A stretch of DNA of 64,000 bases, from IMG/VR virus record IMGVR_UViG_3300030103_003629, positions 32,462 through 96,461 of that record; one strand, written 5' to 3'. Shown piece after piece: positions 19,169 to 26,408 of this stretch. Each line of letters starts with the position of its first letter. The first letter of the stretch is position 1. Position numbers and translations under genes: made by a program. Origin of the DNA: a virus. Under the pieces are notes generated by a model. That model did no database searches. It was not told the DNA's origin and saw only the letters and a list, made by a program, of their open reading frames with translations.

Positions 19169-21016
19169 TCAAGAACTGCAAGTCTTAGGGGTAGAACAAT
19201 TGCATGTTGTACAGTTACTACTATTACAACCACAAGTGCTAGGTGATGTAGAACATGTATAGTTAGGATCCACTAATGCTTGAAGCTCAATTAATTCTTT
19301 TTTAATAGTCCATTTATCAATTTCTTCTGGACAACAACTAGATACACCATATCTTTTTTGTACTACAGACTTATAAAGTTGTTCTCCAAAGTTACATGAT
19401 ATTTTTTCATATTTTTCTATTGAACAAGATGGTGTATTGTATCCTGGTTTAATACTCTTAACAGGATATGTTTGCACAGGACATGTCCATGGTGAATCAG
19501 CATCTCTTTGTGTACAATTACCATGATATAAAGGTAATGTTCCACTAGTCCATCTAATTACACAATATCTTTCACTTCTAGATTTAGCTGCAACAGGCGC
19601 AGTAATCTGGTTAATTCCATTACAATCTATATAAGTAAAAGTATCTTCTCTATCACCCTCATTATATATAGTAGAACATCTACATGCAAAGTCTTTTAAA
19701 CATGCCGCACAATCAGTATATTGAGAATAAAAAGTTACTCCAACTGGATTTGTAGGGACTCCTATAAATTCAGAAACGGTAAAGCATTTTTCACAACCTA
19801 CCAGCTGTATTACTCTTCCTACATAAGCAGATAAATCTGTACTTGTATATGTTATAGGATCAACACCATCACATGATGTAAGTTTATAATATGTTGTCTT
19901 ACACTCTGTACAAGTATCAAAACCACATGCTTGAATAACTACTGTAGTATCACTAGGAGGTACAACATTAATTTCTTCAACTGTATAACATCCACAAGGA
20001 TCTTCTAACTCTACTACTTTATTTTTATACTCTGATAAATCTTGAGTAGTATATATTATTTGTTCTTCATTATCACAAGAAGTTAATCTATAAGCTATTG
20101 TAGGTTCGCAAGCAGTACAGTCAACATAATCAAATCTAACTATAACATCAATTGGACAATCACATTCATAATCAGGATCAGTTGCCTCTACTGTATAACA
20201 CCCAGCTTGACCTTCTATAGTAACTACATTACCTAAGTAAGCAAATAAATTTTGTGATTTACTATTTATTACAGCTCCTGTTGTACATTCTGTAAGCTTA
20301 TAACAAATTTCAGGACATTCACCATCTACACAACCAGCACTTGTAGTAATAGTTCCAGAACCATCTGAATCAAAAATTGGTTTAGTTAAAGCACAAACCT
20401 GAACTGGAGCTAATACTCCTGAATATGCTACGTTATCACAACCAATATAACTTATTGTTCCTGTTCCGCTAACTGTATAACAATTACATGTACAAGCACT
20501 ACAAGCAGAAACATAAGTTACAGTAGTAGTTACTCCTGAACATTCATTTGGTGATTCTTCTACAAACCAACAATCTGAATTATCATTGATTGTTATAAAT
20601 GTATTTACATAAGCTGAAAGATCAGTTATTGTAAGGAACGTATCACCATCACAGTTTGTTAATTTAAAACAAGGAGTTACACAAGTAGGACATATTGCAT
20701 AATCAGCATCTAAAGGTTGTTTATCTTCACATACTGTTTTACCAGTATAGAAAAAACTAGTATCTTGTAAAACATCATATCCTAAAACTACTGCAATATC
20801 AGCTTGTTTTCCTTCAACATGATAACACTTATTATTTTCAAGTGGTTTAATTGATCCATCAGTAGCTACATAATTAGTAGTAGGACCTGCGTATAACCAT
20901 ACAACATCTGGACCCCAAAAAGGATTCCAACTAGATTTGTCTAGTCTTACATTAAATTGAATTGATGGATCACAACAATCTGTTAATGTGTAATATCTTA
21001 TGGAGTTTGTTGACAT
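19169..21016 (-). CDS. Cys-rich tandem-repeat structural protein
   Basis: 615 residues built largely from repeats of about 65-75 residues of the form (C/Y)xKLTxCDG...TxxDLSAYxxxVIxLxxxxxCYTVEE...xYxxCxxC. Good copies begin near PCFKLTNCDG, ICYKLTECTTG, IAYRLTSCDNEE and YYKLTSCDGVDP; a fifth copy is degenerate (CYTVSGTGTISYIGCD). Each ends in a CxxC or CxAC pair, so the protein has several dozen Cys. The C-terminal 60 residues are also Cys-rich (CSTSPSTCGCNSSNC). There is no signal peptide. It belongs to the connector/adhesin cluster and is probably on the virion surface. Function is unknown; the repeat could be a small disulphide- or metal-stabilised beta domain. Confidence 0.6.
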   Translation of the reverse strand: MSTNSIRYYTLTDCCDPSIQFNVRLDKSSWNPFWGPDVVWLYAGPTTNYVATDGSIKPLENNKCYHVEGKQADIAVVLGYDVLQDTSFFYTGKTVCEDKQPLDADYAICPTCVTPCFKLTNCDGDTFLTITDLSAYVNTFITINDNSDCWFVEESPNECSGVTTTVTYVSACSACTCNCYTVSGTGTISYIGCDNVAYSGVLAPVQVCALTKPIFDSDGSGTITTSAGCVDGECPEICYKLTECTTGAVINSKSQNLFAYLGNVVTIEGQAGCYTVEATDPDYECDCPIDVIVRFDYVDCTACEPTIAYRLTSCDNEEQIIYTTQDLSEYKNKVVELEDPCGCYTVEEINVVPPSDTTVVIQACGFDTCTECKTTYYKLTSCDGVDPITYTSTDLSAYVGRVIQLVGCEKCFTVSEFIGVPTNPVGVTFYSQYTDCAACLKDFACRCSTIYNEGDREDTFTYIDCNGINQITAPVAAKSRSERYCVIRWTSGTLPLYHGNCTQRDADSPWTCPVQTYPVKSIKPGYNTPSCSIEKYEKISCNFGEQLYKSVVQKRYGVSSCCPEEIDKWTIKKELIELQALVDPNYTCSTSPSTCGCNSSNCTTCNCSTPKTCSS

Positions 21017-21022
21017 TTTATC

Positions 21023-21181
21023 TTAAGTTGTTTCCTCTCTTCTTTTAATTCTTTTTACTTCTAATTCTTTTTCATATTTGCTTGCACATTTATTGCATAC
21101 TTGTTTGCCGTCTGATGCATTTCTTAATTGACAGCTGCAACCTAATGCTGCTCCGCAGTTTGGACATTTTGCTGATCCCAT
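21023..21181 (-). CDS. 52-residue zinc-ribbon miniprotein
   Basis: ATG at 21181, stop TAA at 21023-21025. The sequence begins MGSAKCPNCGAALGCSC and contains QVCNKCASKYEKEL, giving CPNC and CNKC pairs plus a CSC, the spacing of a treble-clef or zinc-ribbon fold, followed by a basic helix KRIKRREE. It lies tightly between its neighbours: 20 bases after the 180-residue gene and 6 bases before the 615-residue gene. Probably a small zinc-binding accessory of the tail cluster; no specific function is known. Confidence 0.65.
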   Translation of the reverse strand: MGSAKCPNCGAALGCSCQLRNASDGKQVCNKCASKYEKELEVKRIKRREETT

Positions 21182-21201
21182 AATTTGTTGGTTTTATTTA
21201 T

Positions 21202-21744
21202 TTAACAATTAGTGCAATTCATCTTTCCTAGTAATTTGCACGCATAATTATATAATGTCATGCCTTTCTGAGGTTCATGACAATATTCTACTTTAGCTTT
21301 TGCTGCTTCAAGATACATCTTGATTAAACGTAATTGCTCTAGCTTTTTCTTTACATCAGCTGGAGGATCACAAGCAGATACATCAATATCACATAATATT
21401 TTATTATACTTTATTAATGCGTCAGTAATTCTTAAATGATTGTAAGTAACATATACTACATCATTAGGTGATACACTATACTTTATAATGTATACTCCGT
21501 CAGGGAGATTTGCATACTTTTCACCACAGTCTTCTGTCTGTAGTTGCAATTCACAAGCAGTTATAGTTTTAGTAAAATTTTCAGTTACATTAATTTGTGT
21601 AGAGTATCCATATCCCGGAACAGTAATGTTCAGGTATGTACAATTTACATCAATTAAACTTGAATAAACACTTGTATCCACAACTCTCATTATACATGAG
21701 TTCATAACTGTAGGTACTTCTAAACTTAATACGTGATTTGCCAT
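21202..21744 (-). CDS. Structural-module protein, function unknown
   Basis: 180 residues with a beta-rich N-terminal half (VLSLEVPTVMNSCIMRVVDTSVYSS, then a GYGYSTQINV segment) and a helical C-terminal half with Cys spaced along KKLEQLRLIKMYLEAAKAKVEYC and a CNTNC-like end (GKMNCTNC). It is the first gene after the terminator that follows the 532-residue structural gene. The arrangement of a beta sandwich plus helix suggests a tail completion or adaptor protein. That is an inference. Confidence 0.55.
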   Translation of the reverse strand: MANHVLSLEVPTVMNSCIMRVVDTSVYSSLIDVNCTYLNITVPGYGYSTQINVTENFTKTITACELQLQTEDCGEKYANLPDGVYIIKYSVSPNDVVYVTYNHLRITDALIKYNKILCDIDVSACDPPADVKKKLEQLRLIKMYLEAAKAKVEYCHEPQKGMTLYNYACKLLGKMNCTNC

Positions 21745-21753
21745 AATTTTTTT

Positions 21754-21793
21754 AAAAAAAAAGGAGAGGAAAGATAACTCTAACCTCTCCCTT
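21754..21793 (-). terminator. Intrinsic terminator after the 532-residue structural gene
   Basis: On the minus strand GGAGAGG pairs perfectly with CCTCTCC, followed by at least nine T. It lies 28 bases after the stop of the 532-residue gene. Readthrough would be needed for the next gene to be expressed from the same promoter. Confidence 0.85.
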
Positions 21794-21821
21794 TAGGTTT
21801 ATTATTCAACGTAATTAGTGA

Positions 21822-23420
21822 TTACGCACAGACAAATGGTGTTTGTTCTGTACATGCGTCTGTATCACATGAAATTACTTCCAATGAAACTGGGCAATCT
21901 GCACAACCTCCTAACCAAGCAGCCATGAAGTTCTCAAAGTCAGTATCATTGCCTGCTGTTATAATTTCAAGTAAGTATTGATCATTGTCAAATACTCCTG
22001 TTGGATTATTATAACGTGGAACAGTGTGTAAGATTTGATAACGTACCCAATTATCTTTACCTCTAATTGAAGCTTGAGCGTGATCTTCAAGTATTTCATT
22101 TCCTTGAGTAATCTCACGGATTCTAATATCAGTTGCAAAATGGTTTTGACCATAAGACTCTGATAAAATCAAGTCTCTAACAACTGATTCACCAAGACCC
22201 ATTGGAGAAACTGGTGGACATACATCAACAACACAGATACCAGTAAAGTTACATGGAGAACCTGTATAGTCTACTTCAGAAGCATAAATCTTAAGTGGTT
22301 GATAGTTATATCCATCTATATATTGGAATGAACAATCTCCAAACTCAGTACTTACGTAACAAGCTTGAATTGACATACCAGCACATTCACCTAGAGTGTG
22401 ACCTGGAGAAACATAGTCTTTCCAGTTACCACCAATTGTAAATCCAGTTGGAGGAGTAATACCAGAAGTATCAACATCATCAGCATACCATAATTTGTTA
22501 GTTTCATCAGTAACAACTATTTCAAGAAAATCTTTCATAATTGGACTTGTACTAAGTTGTTTAGCCCACTCAATATATACAAGTGAACTATCTACTACAG
22601 TAGGGTTTGAAGGATCTGCACAACATCCTGTATAATGCTCTACTGTTAAGTATGCATTATGTGCAAGAAGTTCTAATGCAGCCTCTCCTTTAACGTCTAC
22701 TCTTAAAGAGTAAGTTTCGTCACAAAGGAACTCTTGACAACAATCTGCAACAGCTTGTGTCATTGCAGGTGTATAAGTACCAGTAATTACATCATCTGGT
22801 GCAACAGAACCTGCAGCTACCATAGCAGCAGATGTAATTTCCCAAGTAAGTGTAGTAGCAGGTAAACCATATCCTTGACCAGCAGATGTAATAGTAACAC
22901 TAGTGACAACATTACCAGAAACTACAACAGTAGCTAATGCGCTAGAAGAAATTGCATTTCCGGCAGCATCCTTACCAACAACAGGTATATTAGTATAAGT
23001 ATCGTCTGTCATACTACCCGTACCGTTTGCCACAATTGTTAGTGCTTGACTAACTAGTAAACCAATTGTATCAGGTGTATACCCAAGAGCAATAACATGG
23101 TTTTGTGCAGCACAGTCATCTACTCTGTAGAACTTGTGTACAAATTTAGGATTAATAAGTTTGGATTTGTTACTTTCTTTGTAACCTCCGTGATGTGGTC
23201 CAATATTATCTTTTGCATAAAGTGAACCTGAGACTAATGTTAAAGGACAACATGTTGTTGGTGCTGAACCAATATCAACAAGCTTCCAGTCAGAGCCAAC
23301 AAAGCCAAACTCACCTTTTGCCATTATGTTATTGGCTGTTCCTAAAACTCCTTTGCTTTTTTCAGTAAATTCCTTACTTCCCAGCATAGTCTTTTTAAAA
23401 GCGTGATTAAAATAACTCAT
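21822..23420 (-). CDS. Abundant-type virion protein (head or tail decoration/tube), 532 residues
   Basis: The protein begins MSYFNHAFKKTMLGSKEFTEKSKGVL. It has a Gly/Thr/Val-rich insertion (about residues 125-230) containing VTSVTITSAGQGYGLPATT, a motif common in beta-rich fibre and decoration domains, then Cys-bearing segments (CCQEFLCDETYSLRVDVKG) and a C-terminal CADCPVSLEVISCDTDAC. Codons and base composition are slightly more GC-rich than its neighbours, as in the MCP gene, consistent with high expression. It is the only late gene with a clear Shine-Dalgarno-like AGGAGG upstream, and a strong terminator follows. Position after the connector-like 232-residue gene suggests a tail or head surface protein; the precise role is unresolved. 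Confidence 0.6.
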   Translation of the reverse strand: MSYFNHAFKKTMLGSKEFTEKSKGVLGTANNIMAKGEFGFVGSDWKLVDIGSAPTTCCPLTLVSGSLYAKDNIGPHHGGYKESNKSKLINPKFVHKFYRVDDCAAQNHVIALGYTPDTIGLLVSQALTIVANGTGSMTDDTYTNIPVVGKDAAGNAISSSALATVVVSGNVVTSVTITSAGQGYGLPATTLTWEITSAAMVAAGSVAPDDVITGTYTPAMTQAVADCCQEFLCDETYSLRVDVKGEAALELLAHNAYLTVEHYTGCCADPSNPTVVDSSLVYIEWAKQLSTSPIMKDFLEIVVTDETNKLWYADDVDTSGITPPTGFTIGGNWKDYVSPGHTLGECAGMSIQACYVSTEFGDCSFQYIDGYNYQPLKIYASEVDYTGSPCNFTGICVVDVCPPVSPMGLGESVVRDLILSESYGQNHFATDIRIREITQGNEILEDHAQASIRGKDNWVRYQILHTVPRYNNPTGVFDNDQYLLEIITAGNDTDFENFMAAWLGGCADCPVSLEVISCDTDACTEQTPFVCA

Positions 23421-23431
23421 TTTTTAAATTG

Positions 23432-23453
23432 CCTCCTATTTTATTCAGAGGAC
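23432..23453 (-). promoter_or_regulatory. Unusual Shine-Dalgarno-like site that can be sequestered
   Basis: The minus strand has AGGAGG (23432-23437) 11 bases before the ATG at 23420. Most genes here have no such site. The upstream CCTC of GTCCTCTGAAT (23443-23453) can pair with GAGG of the site, so a small hairpin could hide it. A run of eight A precedes the hairpin. Confidence 0.4.
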
Positions 23454-23483
23454 TTTTTTTTGTTTATAAATAAATAGATACTA

Positions 23484-23494
23484 TAATATAATAA
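23484..23494 (-). promoter_or_regulatory. Weak match to the late promoter motif (site I)
   Basis: The minus strand reads TTATTATATTA, one base from the TTWGTATATTA consensus, 63 bases before the 532-residue structural gene in a 98-base intergenic gap that is otherwise empty. Confidence 0.3.
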
Positions 23495-23518
23495 AATTTA
23501 GTATAATATCAAAATAGT

Positions 23519-24217
23519 TTAATTATTTCTTTCAGCTGTATCTGTACCTCTTGAGAACTGACTCATAGACTCAATATCTCCAGCTAATACACTAACTGTT
23601 TCATCAATAATTAATTCAACTATATCATCTTTAAATTCAGATATAACTTCTGTAGTAGATTCTATCTGATTGTAAGGATCTGAACACCCTTTAATCTGAA
23701 TTTTACGTGGTTGCCTATAATAGACAAACTCACTTTTATCAATTTCAAAATCCTGATTAGTAAAAATATTTAGTTTATTTCCTTGTAGAGTAGCAAATGT
23801 TTCTGACCATTCAAAGCTAGGCTGCTTTGATTTATCTCTCAAAAGTAAATTAAGGTTAGCTTCTTCAACTAAGTATACCACCATTCTTCTATTCTCACAA
23901 CATTCCTTTTTAGCAAAGGCATCTACTCTTTTCCATTGCAAATAGTTAGCAGGAACAGACGCAGAAAAATAATCAACCTTATCAGTTAATGTAAGATTAT
24001 CAACAACAAGCAATGCTTGAAGGTCATCTATTCTTCTAGTAGATTGTTCATCACCTTCTTTCATTAAGTTCATACCATGGAGCTGTCTACGGGCCCATTC
24101 TACTTGTGCCTTATTAAAAGCTTCAACAATCATCCAGCATTCTATATTATCATAGTCGTTACTGTCTAGTTTATTTAGACGCTGTTTTACCTTAACTGTT
24201 ATAGTACTATTTAACAT
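23519..24217 (-). CDS. Putative head-tail connector/ring protein
   Basis: 232 residues. The N-terminal helices MLNSTITVKVKQRLNKLDSNDYDNIECWMIVEAFNKAQVEWARRQL are followed by a beta-rich core (VDYFSASVPANYLQWKRVDAFAKKECC) and a C-terminal helix (DDIVELIIDETVSVLAGDIES). This helix-beta-helix plan and length resemble portal-proximal adaptor proteins of podoviruses. It starts at the stop of the last small basic gene (1-base overlap), linking DNA-packing proteins to head completion. The assignment is by pattern only. Confidence 0.55.
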   Translation of the reverse strand: MLNSTITVKVKQRLNKLDSNDYDNIECWMIVEAFNKAQVEWARRQLHGMNLMKEGDEQSTRRIDDLQALLVVDNLTLTDKVDYFSASVPANYLQWKRVDAFAKKECCENRRMVVYLVEEANLNLLLRDKSKQPSFEWSETFATLQGNKLNIFTNQDFEIDKSEFVYYRQPRKIQIKGCSDPYNQIESTTEVISEFKDDIVELIIDETVSVLAGDIESMSQFSRGTDTAERNN

Positions 24218-24423
24218 TACTTCTTTTTCTTTCTTAGTTTAGCTAGAGTCTTAGCAAATCTAGCACGTTGTCCAATTTTACCTTTTTTCTTAGCCATCTT
24301 ATTAATCCAAGACTTTTTAATTGTTCCATCTTTTTTAACAGCACCTGCTCTTTTAGCAGAAGCAGTTAAAGCTCCAGGTTTCTTAATTGCTTTTTTTATA
24401 TTTAATTTTTTCTTTTGTGCCAT
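24217..24423 (-). CDS. Small Lys/Arg-rich protein 5 (68 residues)
   Basis: Fifth of five adjacent basic miniproteins. It starts MAQKKKLNIKKAIKKPGAL and ends in a run of Lys; roughly 40% of residues are Lys or Arg, with Ala and Gly making up much of the rest. There are no acidic patches and no membrane segment. Likely binds packaged DNA or RNA inside the capsid, by analogy with protamine-like and core proteins; that is inference from composition and from lying between capsid and connector genes. Confidence 0.6.
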   Translation of the reverse strand: MAQKKKLNIKKAIKKPGALTASAKRAGAVKKDGTIKKSWINKMAKKKGKIGQRARFAKTLAKLRKKKK

Positions 24424-24450
24424 TATTCCCAGTATATAAAAATAAGCTCA

Positions 24451-24744
24451 TCACCATTTGACTCTGTTGGCCCAGTAGGCTGCTGACATTTTTCCTTTTG
24501 CAATATTTCTAGCATGTCTTGCTTTAAATGATTTACGTTTTTTTCTCATTTTATCACTCTCTCCTGCCTTTGGTTTACCTGCCGTCTTAGCTCCTTGTTC
24601 ACCAAATCTGATAGTTTTAATTTTGTCTCCAACTTTAGCTACAACTATATGAGACTTTTTAGGATGATTAGGAGTACGTTTAGGTTTATTATAACCTGAT
24701 ACTCCAGCTCTTGCTAATCTACTGTCTTTCTTCTTGCCAGCCAT
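24451..24744 (-). CDS. Small Lys/Arg-rich protein 4 (97 residues)
   Basis: Begins MAGKKKDSRLARAGVSGYNKPKRTPNHPKKS, then a short beta-type stretch HIVVAKVGDKIKTIRFGEQG, then a basic tail KMRKKRKSFKARHARNIAKG with MSAAYWANRVKW at the end. The pattern KxRKxRxSFKARHxxNIxKGKxSAAYWAxxxKW is a DUF6321-like signature that I have seen in phages and giant viruses, so a family likely exists. The start ATG shares a base with the stop of the previous miniprotein (TAATG). A DNA-condensing virion protein is the likely role. Confidence 0.65.
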   Translation of the reverse strand: MAGKKKDSRLARAGVSGYNKPKRTPNHPKKSHIVVAKVGDKIKTIRFGEQGAKTAGKPKAGESDKMRKKRKSFKARHARNIAKGKMSAAYWANRVKW

Positions 24745-24872
24745 TACTTCTTTTTCTTAGAAGGTTTAGACATACTTTTAAGCATAGCATCAATTTTAGC
24801 TGCTTGTCCTTTATGCATAGCAGAAGCTTTCTTTAACTCTGCAGAAATCTTTTTTAGTTTTTTAGCATCCAT
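24744..24872 (-). CDS. Small Lys-rich protein 3 (42 residues)
   Basis: MDAKKLKKISAELKKASAMH, then GQAAKIDAML and a Lys-rich end. ATG at 24872 and TAA at 24744-24746; the stop overlaps the next ATG as TAATG, and the gap to the previous gene is 2 bases. The first 32 residues form an amphipathic helix. The gene fits exactly between genes 2 and 4 of the basic series, which is the main reason to believe it. Confidence 0.6.
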   Translation of the reverse strand: MDAKKLKKISAELKKASAMHKGQAAKIDAMLKSMSKPSKKKK

Positions 24873-24874
24873 AA

Positions 24875-25117
24875 CTATCTTTTTTTCTTTTTATGTAAAC
24901 CATGTTTAGCATGTTGTTTACCTGCTTTAGTAGCAGCTCTTTTCTTTTTATTAGCGGCAGCTAATTTCTTTCTGCCTTTCTTAGTGCTTTTTAATTTTGC
25001 AATAGTTTTAGAAGGAGCATAGACTTCACCAGTTTCAGAAGACTTCTTACCGGAAGGAGTTCTCCACTTCTGTTTAGTCCATCTTTTTAAACTTTTCTGT
25101 TTCTTAGTTAGTCCCAT
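24875..25117 (-). CDS. Small Lys/Arg-rich protein 2 (80 residues)
   Basis: Begins MGLTKKQKSLKRWTKQKWRT, with PSGKKSSETGEVYAPSKTIAKLKST in the middle and a C-terminal run of Lys/Arg/Ala. The segment KWRTPSGKKSSETGEVYAP is like a motif I associate with a small family in marine phages. It overlaps the previous gene by one base. Probable DNA-binding virion or assembly protein. Confidence 0.6.
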   Translation of the reverse strand: MGLTKKQKSLKRWTKQKWRTPSGKKSSETGEVYAPSKTIAKLKSTKKGRKKLAAANKKKRAATKAGKQHAKHGLHKKKKR

Positions 25118-25329
25118 TATTTATATCCTCCTCCTTTAGCTTTATATTGTTTAGCTAGCATCTGCGCCTTTCTAGCAGACCACTGACCAGGTCTTCCTCC
25201 TTTACTACCAGCCTTAATACGGTTAAACAATGTTTTACGCATTCCAGGCTTTGTGTAGTTTCCAGATGAATTAACTGTACTCTTTTTCTTCTTAGAAGAA
25301 GACCTTTTCAATGTTTTTTTCAGTGCCAT
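25117..25329 (-). CDS. Small Lys/Arg-rich protein 1 (70 residues)
   Basis: Begins MALKKTLKRSSSKKKKS, followed by SGNYTKPGMRKTLFNRIKAGSKGGRPGQWSARKAQMLAKQYKAKG. The KPGMRK..F..IKAGSKGGRPGQWSARKAQ..A..YK..G pattern recurs in many phage and environmental basic miniproteins of this size. It follows the 335-residue capsid-module gene by 2 bases. A DNA-binding role inside the virion is likely. Confidence 0.65.
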   Translation of the reverse strand: MALKKTLKRSSSKKKKSTVNSSGNYTKPGMRKTLFNRIKAGSKGGRPGQWSARKAQMLAKQYKAKGGGYK

Positions 25330-25331
25330 TT

Positions 25332-26339
25332 TTAACTATTCCAAAATTTTTCACATTTAGTATTTAAATCACCAAGAATATCCTCATGTAAAGGATTCTT
25401 AAGATACTCAACAACATCAGTAACATTTCTACCTAGTGCTGCATTTGTATCATTGTGATAAATATAACCATCACTCTTATTAACAATATACTTAAAAAAT
25501 ACGGAATCTTTAACAATTGCTTTAATTTTTAATGTTTCCATATTCATTTTACACGCATCTAAGAATGAAGTAGCTGCTCTTTCTTTATTACTTTCAACAC
25601 CTTGACCACTAATATAGATATCCATATTATCATAAATAATATCATTTGGAGTATCTTTCTTATATAGTGTACTATGAGTATCTACTACTTTAGCAATATA
25701 AAATAACTTACTACTATTCTTATCAAATAATTTTTGTAGTTCAGAGTATGCTTTGTTTCTTAGTTTCTTATACTCTGTTCTTATCATTGCAGTATCTTCT
25801 TCTTTATCTAGATAAAACTTAGGCGGTACTGCTTGTGATCTTGCATCATCATAACTTTTTGCAACTAGGGAAAATCCTCCCGCTTCAATTGCATAAAATT
25901 TAATTCTATCATAAGGATCTTTCATATCTAAATATACGGGCTCATTACCGCATTTGATTTCAATCTTATTCCAGAATTCTGAATTGTTAGGTTTAAGTAA
26001 AGTTACTTTATTCCAAAAGTCTTTATCTGTTATATCAATAACATTTGATGCTAATTCTTTTTCTAGCTCTGCAACTGTAGTTCTGATTTGCTTTACTTTA
26101 GCTTCTTTAGCTTCACCAGTTAATAATTTAACTGCAGGTGCAAACTCATTTAGTCCGGTAACATATCTTACAATACCGTTTTTTTCAATGCATGCTAGTT
26201 GTTCCATATGCTTGACACCGTCAAACATTGTGATCCCATAATCTTCTAGTCCCATATTTGAGACAGTAGGATCAAAGTAAGGTTTAATTCTTACTTGTGT
26301 TTTTTTATTTGTTTTTGTGATTACTTGTGTAAATGACAT
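25332..26339 (-). CDS. Capsid-module protein, function unknown (335 residues)
   Basis: Begins MSFTQVITKTNKKTQVRIKPYFDPT. It has a helical segment around residues 75-100 (LTGEAKEAKVKQIRTTVAELEKEL), a mixed alpha/beta body, and ends in a short helical tail. It directly follows the MCP terminator and precedes the basic miniproteins. Proteins at this place in other crAss-like genomes are capsid- or head-associated. There are no catalytic motifs. A head auxiliary or assembly protein is the likeliest role. Confidence 0.5.
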   Translation of the reverse strand: MSFTQVITKTNKKTQVRIKPYFDPTVSNMGLEDYGITMFDGVKHMEQLACIEKNGIVRYVTGLNEFAPAVKLLTGEAKEAKVKQIRTTVAELEKELASNVIDITDKDFWNKVTLLKPNNSEFWNKIEIKCGNEPVYLDMKDPYDRIKFYAIEAGGFSLVAKSYDDARSQAVPPKFYLDKEEDTAMIRTEYKKLRNKAYSELQKLFDKNSSKLFYIAKVVDTHSTLYKKDTPNDIIYDNMDIYISGQGVESNKERAATSFLDACKMNMETLKIKAIVKDSVFFKYIVNKSDGYIYHNDTNAALGRNVTDVVEYLKNPLHEDILGDLNTKCEKFWNS

Positions 26340-26357
26340 AATGTTGGTTTAAAAATT

Positions 26358-26393
26358 AAAAAAAAAGAAAATGGGGAGCAATGTCTACTCCCC
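26358..26393 (-). terminator. Intrinsic terminator after the major capsid gene
   Basis: On the minus strand GGGGAG pairs with CTCCCC across a 9-base loop, followed by ATTTTC and nine T, 16 bases beyond the MCP stop. It would boost the ratio of MCP message to downstream messages. Confidence 0.75.
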
Positions 26394-26408
26394 GTTTTCA
26401 TATATATA

